This document shows positions 46,908 through 57,852 of a stretch of 64,000 bases of DNA, in pieces. The translations under genes and the position numbers were made by a program. Source of the DNA: Phorcus lineatus (taxonomy: Eukaryota; Mollusca; Gastropoda; Trochida; Trochidae). Position 1 is the stretch's first letter, and every line of letters begins with the position of its first letter. The notes beneath the pieces are model-generated. The model was not told the origin of the DNA. It saw nothing but the letters and a program-made list of their open reading frames with translations, and searched no databases. The stretch lies in the NCBI GenBank assembly GCA_921293015.1, contig OV121095.1, positions 37,483,484-37,547,483 of the forward strand, written 5' to 3'.

Positions 46908-47165
46908 CAAGTCCCAGCAATTGTTTGACATGTTTCTATAAAAGATAATAAGTAAAACAACTTTTTACAAAAACATTTCTAGCGGCGTTCAGAATAAAAC
47001 CTTACCCATTCAGTATATTTATCTTTAAACACTACGGATTCAACATGCCAGGAATTGTTTGACATGTTTCTAAAATCTATAATAAGTACACATTTACAAA
47101 TTTTATTTAAGTCACGTTCGAAATAACACTTTACCCACTTTTTAAGAATATTTCTTTTTATAAAA
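46908..47165. repeat. Degenerate 130-bp tandem duplication
   Basis: CAATTGTTTGACATGTTTCT at about 46,917 recurs as GAATTGTTTGACATGTTTCT at about 47,053, followed in both by ATAATAAGTA, TTTACAAA, GTTC-GAATAA-AC and TTACCCA. It sits at the left boundary of B copy 2. Confidence 0.8.
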
Positions 47166-47744
47166 CCACTTATTCATTATCTTTTATCCCATGAGTACTA
47201 GCTTCTAATCAAACATATAGAGGAATGAAATAACCTTGAGTAAATATTTCAGTGACATGTTTGAAGTCTTAAAGCACGCCCATCCGAAACACTTAGAGCT
47301 ATTACGTCAATATAGAATGATAGGGGTCAATTTGCCAAAAAGATGTTAGCATTTCAGAGAGTTTAAGACTATGAGAAGAACATCTCTTGTTGGCTAAGCA
47401 GTCAACAATAAGCAAGGATGAAATCATATTCGCATTGACATTTTCTGTAAATCAATGATAAAATCTGCGAAAACCTTATGCCATTCAAATACACACGAAC
47501 TCCCTTTTTGATGTTCAATATTCAACTGAACATTCAAGACCACTTAAATTGAAATCAATTACATTGCATGTCCCCCATATGATATTTTTTCCAGTCAAAC
47601 ATATGGAAATGGGGTACGCATTACTTTCACCTTTGATTCATTGAAATCATTGTATATCATCCTATTACTTCGTTGATTATCATATCTGCCTTTTTATAAA
47701 ATGCAACGTAAAATGAATAAATGTTAAACAGAACAAGTCCATCT

Positions 47745-47883
47745 CTGATCTCGTTTGTAAATTAATTGTAACTCAATATTTCTCGCACTATTCTGTAGAA
47801 TATTTAGGAATCATTTCCTATTTTCTAAGAAGTTGGCAAATCTCTGCTCACTTCATGTTAGCATGACGCTCAAATGTAATGGA
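47745..47883 (-). pseudogene. SAM-like exon, B copy 2 (stops)
   Basis: Minus strand after the acceptor AAGATTTCACAG: SITFERHANMK, TGA stop, AEICQLLRK, TAG stop. Alignment with copies 1 and 3 is clear at both DNA and peptide level. Two in-frame stops make it a pseudogene. Confidence 0.4.
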
Positions 47884-47983
47884 CTGTGAAATCTTGAATT
47901 GATTCAACATTCAAGAAGGTGGCCAATCTCCATACAATTCTCGTTAAGCACAGAACATTGACGAAACGGAAAAGTCCCTTCAT
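47870..47983 (-). CDS. 37-codon ORF in the conserved patch, copy 2
   Basis: Same start, length and stop as 43,656-43,769, with VNVLC replacing ITFLC, TRIVW replacing TRVVW and a final I for P. Weak evidence of function, as explained for copy 1. Confidence 0.15.
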   Translation of the reverse strand: MKGLFRFVNVLCLTRIVWRLATFLNVESIQDFTVHYI

Positions 47984-48669
47984 TACCAATGTTAATTATC
48001 ATTACAGATCTTGTGATTACAAAACACATTAAAATCTTGATCAGGAAGACCGAATGTCGAATATGGTTCTTTTTTTCAGCAAAAAAGCATTAGATTATAT
48101 TTCTGTTGTGAATTCATCTCAGCTTGAATTAGTTTTACATGAATATTTACAAATTATCGAACATGAAAACAGATATGAGTAGGAATTTTAATAACAATTT
48201 GAGTCTCTCTTAAAAAGAATTAACTCATTAAAGGAATTTTGTACCAATTCTGTTTATCATCATTTTCCTCGTTCATCGTTTTCACTATTCTATATTTATG
48301 ATTCATTTATTCATTAACATTTCAAAATATTGTTCTGATTTTGATTCAATAAGAGTATCCCAAGTCTTTAATTTTGTGGATAAGTATGGTTTCTTAATAG
48401 AACATAACCAAGTTACGAAACGGAAACATTCTTGTGATGCAATATTTCAGATTTTCTTAAAGAATTAATTATCAAACTGTTTTAAATCATTTAATCACTT
48501 CAACCTCCTACTAGTGACTTTAATCAATATGCATCCTTCAGACCAGCAAGACATTTCCTTTTTATTCTGAGGGATCTTTTAGAATGAAATTGATTTTTCA
48601 GCTTTGAAAGGAATCGTGATGATGTTACTTTAAGAAAGTCATTTTCACCCATGCATGGAAACATGTTCT

Positions 48670-48981
48670 TTCGCGTCTTCGCTATTTCGTGCTAGGGCGA
48701 AATAGCGAAATAGCGATGCGAAATAGCGAAATAGCGATGCGAAATAGCGAAGGTGCGATGCGAAATAGCGAAGATGCGATGCGAAGTAGCGAAGCAAAAG
48801 TGCATCGTGCCTTCGTTACTTCGCATCGCTACTTCGCATCGCCCTTTCGCTATTTCGCATCGCTCTTTCGCTATTTCGCATCGCTACTTCGCTGTTTCGC
48901 TATTTCGCGTGTTCGCTGTTTCGCTATTTCGCGTGTTCGCTGTTTCGCTATTTCGCATCTTCGTGTCGACGCTATTTCGTT
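48670..48981. repeat. CGAAATAGCG hairpin satellite 1
   Basis: Built from variants of GCGAAATAGCGA-WGATGC. After a short reverse-oriented lead (CGCGTCTTCGCTATTTCG), about 48,696-48,812 is in the CGAAATAGCG orientation and 48,813-48,981 in the CGCTATTTCG orientation, giving a large imperfect hairpin. The overlapping plus frames (MRNSE-type and FAISH-type repeats) only translate the satellite. A second element of the family, in opposite overall orientation, lies at 53,979-54,310. Confidence 0.9.
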
Positions 48982-49580
48982 TCTTCCTGTCTTCAAATCT
49001 CTGCTTACTTGGTTAATTTGCGAATGAAAAGCGATTTTATCTTATTTGAACGATTGAAACTACTTGAAACTGTCACTCGTTTAAACTTTTTTTACTTATT
49101 GAAATAATTGTCCATTTTCTTGTTGGTACGACACAGAGTTTGTTGTTGGAGTAAAAATTAGTCAAACCTAATAAATTATGTTATTTTATCGGGAAGTTGT
49201 GGTTGTCTCTCAAAATCATCATCTTATTGTTGATATGGAGACAAGAAAAAGACTTGAGTTTTAATTTATTATCGAAAACGGGACAACGGCGCGAGCGCCA
49301 GAGACTCAAGCGTAATTCTTGAAACTTCTGTTCATTAATGATCAGCTGTCATTTAATTTAGAACACACGCAATCGTTTATGAGTCAAATTAAACATCTTG
49401 TAATTGAACACGCGTAATTGATTAATCAACACCTTAAACTCTATATATAGGCCAGTAGAAATCATGAAAAATCCGGACATTTTCGATAACAGACAAATTT
49501 TGTTTTTAAATGGTCCCTATAGCAGTGCTGATGAACCATGAAAAACCCAACCAAAATCAACCATGGGCAACATGCATTTT
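48982..49580. other. Spacer inside the 7-kb interruption
   Basis: No gene. Includes a CGGCGCGAGCGCCAG-like GC-rich word near 49,287. Confidence 0.45.
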
Positions 49581-49581
49581 T

Positions 49582-50135
49582 GGGGCAAAAACCTTAAACA
49601 ATTAAGGAAATTAGGAATTATTTATTCAAAAATATATGTATTGCAGGAGAAGCTTTTGAATTGGCTAAAATGATAGATCATACAACATTACATAATTCCT
49701 AAGTTCACTTCCATTGTAGGTTTAACGCCATGTCTGTTTTGGGGTGAAAACGCATAAAAAATGAAAGAAAATTGGAATAATTTATGAGAAGTGTTTATAT
49801 TGAAAAATAAAATGTTGTAATGATTAGAATTATAGGTCATGCAATATTACATACTTTTAAGGGTGATTTATGCTCATGGCTGAACATCATACCTGTTTTT
49901 TGGTAAAAAATATGAAAAATCAAAGAAAATTGGAATATTTTATAAAACATTTATTAGTTGCACAAAACACTTAATAGGCAATTACAATTTAAGATCATGA
50001 AACTGGATATATTTCTTGAGGCTGTTGTAACCCTTGACTGAATAACATGTCTTTTTAACCCCCTTAAATATAAGGGGTTAATATAGAAAATCAGAATCCT
50101 TTTATGAAAAATATATTTGTTGAAATATATTTTCT
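49582..50135. repeat. Degenerate tandem array, period about 160 bp
   Basis: Units start near 49,582, 49,741, 49,901 and 50,057. Each has a GGGG/TGGTAAAAA-type start, GAAAATTGGAATA-like words, a poorly conserved middle with GATCAT/GGTCAT, and a CATGTCT-TTTTGG/ACCTGTTTTTTGG end. Identity between units is perhaps 55-65 percent. The near-constant spacing makes it a recognisable old satellite. Confidence 0.65.
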
Positions 50136-50950
50136 GTATTGACATATCTAGAATACAGGAATATGCATTTGACTTGTATATCTAAGATAACAAGTAAATC
50201 TTATGATGTAATTTTATTCCTGATGAAAATCCCAATTAAATTAACTATGGGTGAATAGGTGTTTTATTTTAGGGGGGTAAAGCCTTGTGAACGTGAAATG
50301 TGAAATTCGACAAGGCCTATCTTAGCAAGGCATTGGGGCTGGTGCAAATATATGCAATGCGTGGGAAGATGGAAACAGGGTAAAAAAAAACAATTTCTTT
50401 CTGTATCACAGGCATTGACTGAGGTTTTACATTGGCAGTATTCTTATAACGGAGGAAGAAGTGGTGGTCCACATTTGTTGTCCACACTAACATTGGTCAT
50501 TTTACTACATCCTCGCTGACTAAGGGCTCAGCGTTCTCACACTCTACACTATTGGACACCTGGGACTTTGAGTCAGAAATATGTTTTCTTGAATTCACTG
50601 TCCCTGATTGATCTTCAAAATGTCTGACTTACAGATTATCAGCCACTTTTCACAATCTCAAGGTACAGATACACGGAAGGTAAAGATACGCACTCGCACA
50701 AAACTTTAACTAGTAAATCAGGATGAGTGTAAGCTTGTAATAGAGAGAATGAACATGTATCTCTTAGGTGCATAGCTCTACCCGACAGCACTGTATATCT
50801 TATCAAATACCTTCTTAATTTGTATAGAGAGAATTAAAGTCTTTACCCTTGTTAGAATAATCAATAATCTGTACCTGAATTTGAATCTGTTAACTATTTT
50901 CAGAACAAGAATAACACAACTAAAATAGTTTGTACACTTCTTGTCATATT
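50136..50950. other. Spacer without supported genes
   Basis: GC rises slightly at 50,270-50,480 (GACAAGGCCTATCTTAGC-AAGGC) but I see no frame or element. Confidence 0.45.
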
Positions 50951-50954
50951 ACAG

Positions 50955-51390
50955 TATGTATTATAACGTAATATATTTCACTTGATAAGTAACTAAATTA
51001 CAAGGTGGTACAAATATTCCTTGAAATTCTGAGAAGTTGTTTTTTTTTATCAGTTTTGGTAAATAGTAACGCTTATTGTGACTCTACGGTATGACCGCCT
51101 CTATGTATTATAACGTATTATATATTATATATTCATTGGATAGGTAACTAAACTATCTTTCATTTGCGTATATGTACAAGGTGGTACAAATATTCCATGA
51201 CACTCTTTGAAGTGGTTTATCATCATTTGAACACAGTAACGTCTTTTGTGACTTTACAGTACGACCGCCGCTATGTATTATAACGTAGTATACGTTATTG
51301 GATAGGTAATTGAATTATCTTTCATTTGAGTATAAATACTCGAGTGGTACAAACATTTCTTGGTACCCTCAGAAGACTATTTCGAATAAG
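50955..51390. repeat. Tandem repeat, three units of 150-170 bp
   Basis: TATGTATTATAACGTA starts at 50,955, 51,102 and 51,272. Each is followed by GATAAGTAACTAAA/GATAGGTAACTAAA-like, a GTGGTACAAATATTCC word and (units 1 and 2) TTGTGACT-TAC-GTA-GACCGCC leading into the next unit. Identity is about 80 percent between neighbours. Confidence 0.85.
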
Positions 51391-51798
51391 TAAATGGAAA
51401 ATTTGAATTTCGAATAAGGAATAAGTAACCAACTTCCCACTGCGCATTTTCTGGCTGTTTCCAATTTTCCGGAAACCAAGTCATGTTTATAGTGACATTT
51501 AGTAATTTTTAGCATTTCATGATTTGGCATCAAATTGGTTTGCGCATCTAAGAAAAAAGATAATAAATATAAATACTAATATGTCTCTAGTATTTTCTAT
51601 ATAACATTCAATCGAATATAAATCGAAATTTTATTTAGCTGTTTTAGAAAACTAAGTATCATGAGTGAATACAATTGATATGATGCGACGAATATTTGTA
51701 TAAGCTACAAATGAAGCTGTCTGAAATGTCTGACAACAATAAGATTTAGGACTGAATGTATCTCATATCTATATACATGGTTTTCACTTTCAGCTTTC

Positions 51799-51890
51799 TA
51801 CCGCGGTGAGAAGGGTTTGAAACGCGCTGAGAACGGTTTTGTATCACAGCTGATACTGTTTGCACCGCGGTGAGAAGAGTTTTCACCCAG
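51799..51890. repeat. ACCGCGGTGAGAAG repeats
   Basis: ACCGCGGTGAGAAGGGTTT at about 51,799 and ACCGCGGTGAGAAGAGTTT at about 51,865, with a partial GCGCTGAGAACGGTTT between, at roughly 32-bp spacing. GC-rich in an AT-rich region and contains self-complementary CCGCGG. Confidence 0.75.
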
Positions 51891-51899
51891 CAGTCTATA

Positions 51900-52640
51900 T
51901 ACGTTTAAGAATATCCTAAAAATGTCCCTTTTTGCAGAGAACGTCATTCCTTTTTTTATCATTTAAAGCAGTTACTCGTCTTTTATTATGAGTATTTTTG
52001 TGATTTAACTTCTGTTTTTCCGGTCTTTATAATCACGTTTCAAGCAACTGTATGTCCCCAATGGGTCACCGTAGTCTTTGGAACAAATATGCCCTTCTGA
52101 AAATTTAAGCTTCCTGTGCCCTTGCGTTTTGATCGCTTAAAATGTTGAAGGGCTAGGTACACACCCATATCTGAAAAGGCTCAGGACAAAATCATTCATT
52201 GTACAATCACAGATTCTTTAGTTGCAAGGCACTCTACAATCTGTCAGCTTTAGAGGTGCACTAGTTATGAAATCCAAAATGCAAAAAGTTTGTGGTCAAC
52301 TACTGACCCGTGCCAGATGGACGTCGAACAAGGATCGATGCCAGAGGCCAATCTAGTTATGTAGGCCTGATGAGCCAAACATGGAACACTGATGATAGAA
52401 TAGGAATTTGAGTGACCTGACCGATAAAAAACCCATTTTCTATGAACTTCAAACATATCTAATTTAGTTCATGAATTGATTGATTAATATTCTTAAATTC
52501 TTACTGACGTATATTGGGTCAATCCTCATTCATTCAATTAAGTGCTCGTTTCCCCTACATAGTAAAGTTCATATATAGGGTAATACATTTATAACATTCG
52601 TACAGAATTATTAACTAGAAGGAAATATGTGTCTTTATTT
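51900..52640. other. Spacer without supported genes
   Basis: No repeats or frames with support; the minus frame 52,265-52,456 is unpartnered. Confidence 0.45.
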
Positions 52641-52672
52641 TCAGCAGCGAACTAGAAATTGCCGATTTACAG

Positions 52673-52957
52673 TCAATCAATGTATGATTCAATTTCTCAT
52701 ATCATTGGTAGCTCTGTCATAAATCCCAATACAACCTCTGTCTTAATACGAAGGATTCTCGGGCTTCCGGCGGTTTCTCCTACCGGTTCAATACTGCAAC
52801 TTAAACTTCTTACTACTATATTTCAGCCAATGAAAACACCGAATGCATGAATAATTAATTTGTTTTCAAACCGGCAAGTGCAATGATGCAGTTGCAAAAT
52901 GAAGCTTTTGTGTTCTGTAAAGACGACTCAAAGTGCAAAGTGCGTATTCGAATAAAG
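52673..52957 (+). pseudogene. Family E exon a, copy 2 (frameshifted)
   Basis: After GATTTACAG the plus strand reads QSMYDSISHIIGSSVIN, TTSVLIRRILGLPAVSPTG, SILQLKLL. One frame change later ANENTECMN appears, then after further damage FCKDDSKCKVRIRIK, ending at 52,957 before a GTTAGC donor. The same order occurs in copy 1 on the minus strand at 5,467-5,784. Frameshifts and a stop in the middle mark it as a pseudogene, yet its donor is better than that of copy 1. Family not recognised. Confidence 0.45.
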
Positions 52958-53060
52958 GTTAGCTTTTGGAAAGCTTACGGAAATAACTTAGGCAATTTGA
53001 AGGATAACTTTTAAAACGGCGTCGTTGATTGCACAATTGACTTTGATTGCATCTAAACAG
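52958..53060 (+). other. Candidate 103-bp intron of family E
   Basis: Begins GTTAGC and ends CATCTAAACAG. The matching stretch of copy 1 (minus strand) ends GTATCTAATCAG. Presence of the intron in several copies argues that family E spread by DNA duplication, not by retroposition. Confidence 0.4.
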
Positions 53061-53150
53061 CGTTCTACATTTCTACATTTCTTGACAAAGAAAGCTTCGT
53101 ATTAAAGACAGAGGTTGTATAGGAATGTATGACGGAGCCACTTCTGTTGA
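53061..53150 (+). pseudogene. Family E exon b, copy 2 (short)
   Basis: FYIS-like start, then LDKESFVLKTEVV and a stop, matching the first part of exon b in copy 1. The end (about 53,098-53,145) also matches 52,711-52,755 in reverse orientation (GACAGAGGTTGTAT against ATACAACCTCTGTC), so this copy folds back on itself. Confidence 0.35.
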
Positions 53151-53978
53151 GCGAGAATGTATATGATTTCTGTAATGCTAAAACGTGATTAAAACTTAGA
53201 AATCATATCCCCCCAGTTATATGGGTTTTAAACGTATATTTTCGGGCAACTTATATCAAGTTTACTAAATCCATTGAATCAAATAAGAGAAGGCATTTCA
53301 GTTTTTAAAAAACCAACCTATTAGCATAAAAAAGTCTTTTCACCTCAAATTATATGAATGCATATTAAGTTATATGCACTGAAGGCACACATGCAATATC
53401 ATTCATAACTGTCAGTAATAGAACCGGTGCTCCAACTATACCAATCTAGGTTGATCTCATTCAAGAGTGAGAGTGATTAGTTACTATATTGAGTTCCCTG
53501 AGTTTGTCTGTTAAAACGATATTTTAAAAAACTCTTTTCGAGTCCATTCAATTTTGGTGTTATGAACAGTTTCGCAATAAAGCTTTTGAAGACTGAGGCA
53601 TTGATATGTTTTATGACAAAATAATATATCATTATTTATTCCGTATACGTGTAGAGACAACTGGATCAGAACCTGGGCCTTTAAAATCATTACAATTTGA
53701 CTTAAATGCAATGAATCAATACCTAAACATGATGTCTTCACTTCTATACCTAGCAACAATTAAAGTGGGTAAAATGTATGAAATACAATTCTAATGACAG
53801 TTAACTAAATTCGTTTATAGATAGATTAACAAACTTTCTAAAGTGTTTGTTGGTAATATCAACTATTATATACAGCACAATGTTATGTTAAATTTTTTGC
53901 TCAAATACCTTCTTAAAAGCATGAACGACGATCATCATTACATAAATGTTTATCAATCTATCGAATACAGAATAGGAG
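53151..53978. other. Spacer without supported genes
   Basis: AT-rich; overlapping frames near 53,511-53,794 on both strands are unsupported. Confidence 0.45.
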
Positions 53979-54310
53979 GACGCGAAGTAGCGAGTCAGGC
54001 AAACCGCGCATCCGGTGACGAAATAGCGAAAAAACGCGAAGTTGCGAAATAGCGAAGACGCGAAATAGCGATATCACGAAGTAGCGAAGACACGAAGTAA
54101 CGAAGACGCGATGCGAAATAGCGAAGATGCGATGCGAAATAGCGAAGCAAAGTGCTTCGTGTCTTCGCTATTTCGTATCGCATCTTCGCATCGCCCTTTC
54201 GCTCTTTCGCATCGCCATTTCGCTGTTTCGCATCGCTACTTCGCTATTTCGCATCGCGTCTTCGCTATTTCGCCCTAGGTTGGGATAGTACGAAATAACG
54301 AAGACGCGAA
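53979..54310. repeat. CGAAATAGCG hairpin satellite 2
   Basis: Mainly CGAAATAGCG orientation to about 54,152, then CGCTATTTCG orientation to about 54,279, then a short ACGAAATAACGAAGACGCGA end. Reversed, that end matches the start of satellite 1, apart from about 12 extra bases next to CCTAGG. It is thus a second insertion of the same family in inverted orientation. Overlapping frames translate only the repeat. Confidence 0.9.
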
Positions 54311-54490
54311 TGGCAGAAATCAGCCACCATAGATGCGTTACACATAGCAAATGTGCGGGGTAACACGAGATGAATAACTATTTTAGATTAATAGATGAAA
54401 GAAACATTTCAGTTAGATTTCGTATTTTCCAATAAGTGATTGTGAATGAGAAAGAAATATAATAGAAAACTAGGACTGCCGAGGCAGTAC

Positions 54491-55484
54491 TTAGGTCTTC
54501 AAGACTTCCTCTTTGACCTTCACATAGTGTTTGACCTTCACACAGTGTTTGACCTTCACATGCTTTTCTGTCTTAGTGGTAAACAGTAACTTGCCTATGT
54601 GACCAAATCTCATAAGGAAACTGATATTGTTGCAAAGAAGTTGACAATGCGAAAAAAGTATGCTAGTAACGAATTCGTCATGATTGACTTTTTTGTTTGG
54701 ACTGTTATGACGCTTCATTCAAAATAAGTTTCAAGTCTGTAGGTGCATTTTGAAAAATTACCCCATGTTAAATTTTGTCAAAAGATTTTTCCCGATTTTG
54801 ATCGGTAATTGTGAAAAAAAGACCATGTTCGCGATCGATGTTTTGATAGTTCCGTCAAGTCCTCATATAGGTCTTACATTCCTGAAAAAATGGTGCAATT
54901 GTGAGTCTAACTTTTTGAGTTATCGGCCCTTGAACATAGTCACACGAGCTAAATCGCCCGACTTTGAAGGGTTGCAGAAAAAAAAGTATTAAGAAAATTG
55001 AAAATGTGGCTCCATAACTTTTCTCCCCACTCCTTCAGCTATAATATATGTGAGTTTCAGCTCTTAATTGCATGTATCTTCAGAGGAGAAGATTTTCAAA
55101 GATGCATAGGGTCCGGAAATTGAAAAAAGTCAAAAAAAGAAATATGGCGGCGAAAGTACTAACGCTACGAAATTGCCATGATTTACTTTTTTGCTCAAAA
55201 TGTAATTGCCTATCGTTTAAAACAAGTTGCAAGTCTCTAAGTGCATTTTGAAAATTTTTCCAATGTTAATTTTTGAAACTTTGAGTGGGTCTGTGCCTTT
55301 AACGCATGATCCGATTTAGCCCAAAAGCTTCGCACGACTATTCCACAGTAAGGGCTATCAGCATACCAAATTTGGTTGAATTTGAAGCAGCCGTTTTGGC
55401 TGTAGTCGATTCACAAAAAAAGTACAAATAATAATAACTCGGATAATAACAATAGGTCTTCCAGACTTTGTCTTGAAGACCTAA
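54491..55484. mobile_element. 994-bp element with 15-bp terminal inverted repeats
   Basis: TTAGGTCTTCAAGAC at 54,491-54,505 is the exact reverse complement of 55,470-55,484. A second inverted word (GGTCTTCCAGAC, 55,454) sits just inside the right end. If the element proper starts at GGTCTT, TA flanks each side, as in Tc1/mariner-type insertions. Inside are an 18-bp microrepeat (TTTGACCTTCACA-AGTG, 54,512-54,561, nearly three units) and an internal duplication. It has no transposase frame; the 80-codon plus frame at 54,750 is not protein-like. Probably a nonautonomous DNA transposon. Confidence 0.8.
54650..55280. repeat. Internal duplication within the 994-bp element
   Basis: The sequence around 54,670-54,783 (CATGATTGACTTTTTTG, AAGTTTCAAGTCTGTAGGTG, CATTTTGAAAAATT) recurs at about 55,175-55,280 (CATGATTTACTTTTTTG, AAGTTGCAAGTCTCTAAGTG, CATTTTGAAAATTT). 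Offset is about 495 bases. Confidence 0.8.
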
Positions 55485-55579
55485 TTAAAACCTGATTGAA
55501 AGTGTTCGTATATAAATCATGATTATATTATGATTAGTAATAATATTCATCCGTCTCATATTTCTGTCACGTTAAAGAG

Positions 55580-55880
55580 CAAGGGGGGCAAGATATCAGC
55601 AGTGAAAGAAACATAAGAATAATATCTATCCATCGATTAAAATCTCCTCTTTTTGCTCCTCTGCTGTGTTAACTCAGTATTATACAATACAAAGCAGCGT
55701 TATGTTGCCTCAAGCAAAATAAAAAAATCATATTTGAATTTTCCAAGCCATCCAACTCATTTCTGATGCTTGGTTGATGTAAAAGTCCCTTATTGAATAG
55801 GATGAGGAATAGAAATGAGTATTTTATGGAATGAGCTAATTATGAATTCACCCAAAGATATTCTTTGTCAACACGGATAA
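55580..55880. repeat. Family B, copy 2 (right part)
   Basis: Aligns with about 45,180-45,400. The longest common word is ATGAGTATTTTATGGAATGA-GCTAATT. Its displacement from the left part dates the 48.66-55.5 kb interruption after the B duplication. Confidence 0.7.
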
Positions 55881-57110
55881 ATGGGCACGTTTCAAATGCA
55901 ACGGAAGGCATGTTAAACATGAACATGAGATAGGTAAATCTTCACTGGAATACACTGTGGACTTTGCTGCTCACAAGCATATGGTTAAAATTACATCAAC
56001 CAATTCAAGCTTCTACCTTCTTTATATTTACCAATACTGGTTTTTAAGACATCTGTTTTATAGGGACCTCTCTTATGTATTATTTTAACTTTCTCAAACA
56101 TAGAGCCAAATGTTCACATAATACTGATACTTTTACAGTGTCAGTTCTCAGCATATCATCAACATTGAAATCATGAATGTCTGGACAAATTTATCTTGTA
56201 AGATTAAATAGGCGCGTCCATAAACTACCCTGTCAAAATTTGTATCAAGTTTTCCAAAGGTAAGTTTCCTGATAGTGACTTGGAATCACACCATACTTTT
56301 ATCATTGTGTTGTAAATGACATTACTGCAAGGAACACCATTCTACAAAAGATATAATGGGAAATATAGTTAACGTTTTTTGTTAAAATGACAATCTATCC
56401 ATAGGGATATCAACCAGATGTGTATTCATTTGTGCTCTTACTTTGCTACTGAGGCCTTGCAAGAAAACTTGGAACATTGAACATGACATCTATCTCTTTT
56501 TTTAAGAACTTTTATGTTAAAAATTTAAATTTAATTTTTTGACTACTTCTTCTAGTAAAAACTCCTATTCAATTAGTCCCTCTTCACCAAGGTTTTCAAA
56601 TGATTTTCAAAGCTAAGCTATAAAAGGAATATTTACATTTGAAATGGTAAAGTGACACAAAAAATGTTCGGACCGATTTTTCTTTGACCCTTAAAATGTT
56701 TTAACCTATTTTTACATTTCGTTTCCTTTTAAACCTTTTCTTATTTCAAGTTATGAACGCTCAATTATCGAACTACAAAAGTTGGAATATACTAGAAATA
56801 AAGTTGGATTTAGCCATTTAAAGTGACCATTTCAAATTTTTTAATGTAATTGTCATCCATCTGAAATATCAATCTTTAAGTTAGATTGGATAGATGTTTA
56901 CCATATTCATGTATTTAAGTACAAAAAGTTTGTGTATGCATTTTCGTTTATATTTATACAAACCAATGTTCATAAGTCACCCAGTGTATGCTAACATTAT
57001 TTGGTAATAACTCTCATGATTTTAATTTTTTTAAACATAATGGTTTTACACAATTTCCTTTATAAAGGCAGAAGTAAAGGCCTATTTTGAATTGGTAACT
57101 TCTCCTTGAG
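55881..57110. other. Spacer without supported genes
   Basis: AT-rich, no open frames of note, no partner seen. Confidence 0.5.
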
Positions 57111-57119
57111 TTTTTTTGG

Positions 57120-57330
57120 CTCCCTTTAATGCTGAAGAAATTCAATCAAGGAAGATTAGACTTGAGCAGAAAGGAAATGACCTGCTGTTCCTAAAGAGGA
57201 AACTTGACTGATAAAAAACCGGCATGTCTGATTAAAGTTAAACAAAAAACAATCAGGGTAATTCATTCTTTTTTCGAAATCTTTCTGAAGTATTGCATCA
57301 TTGAAAAGACATCTTTTTTAGCACAGTCGT
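57120..57330. repeat. Inverted match to 39,690-39,900
   Basis: See the 39.7-kb entry. GAAAGGAAATGACCTGCTG-like and AAACTTGACTGATAAAAAAC words are here in forward orientation. Confidence 0.65.
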
Positions 57331-57734
57331 CTTTCCTTCAGGATTTATTCAATACATCAAAATGAATTTATAGTAGATTTGTTTTTGATCAAAATGAAAG
57401 AACATAACTAAAGTTAATGTTAATGGATAATTACAATAAAGATTATGAAACATCAACAAAATAAATTAAATGTAATTTGATATGTGCATCCCTTAAGGCC
57501 ACATGTACACTAATCAACTAACACCATTTCAGGAAACAAAATATATATAAATACATAAAACACAACTCAATAAAACATCAAATACACAATGATAATTTCA
57601 TTTCAAATAATAGTAAATACTGAAAATCATCACAATATGATAACACCACGGTATTAGTAACAATTCTACAACAATGTTATAATTACCAACTTTATGATAT
57701 TATTAGATCATGTTATATTATACCTTTACTTTCA
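57331..57734. other. Spacer without supported genes
   Basis: Very AT-rich; nothing recognised. Confidence 0.5.
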
Positions 57735-57852
57735 GGGCCTGCTTTCACAAAGCAACCTTAACTAAGGTTAACCTTAAATCCCATTCTTTAACATTGCACT
57801 AAGGCTACCTTAAGGACTTACGATCACCTTAGAGCTTTGTGAAAGCAGGCCC
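57735..57852. mobile_element. 118-bp MITE with perfect 19-bp inverted ends
   Basis: GGGCCTGCTTTCACAAAGC (57,735-57,753) is the exact reverse complement of 57,834-57,852. The interior contains CTAAGGTTAACCTTA and CTACCTTAAGG words that extend the fold. Such elements with CACAAAGC ends are common in marine animal genomes as far as I know. The flanks (TTTCA and AGTTA) do not show an obvious target duplication. Confidence 0.85.

Larger units (their letters stand above)
47150..48650. repeat. Family B, copy 2 (left part)
   Basis: Counterpart of 42,950-44,400. The match ends close to 48,650, where the hairpin satellite begins, and resumes at 55,580 with the part matching 45,180-45,560. Confidence 0.8.

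Noticed and set aside
48689..49027. 112-codon repetitive plus frame with NSE-AMRNSE repeats
   Set aside because: It translates the CGAAATAGCG satellite, and all frames of a repeat lacking stops look open.
53995..54350. Repetitive minus frames over satellite 2
   Set aside because: Same reason: translation of a simple palindromic array.
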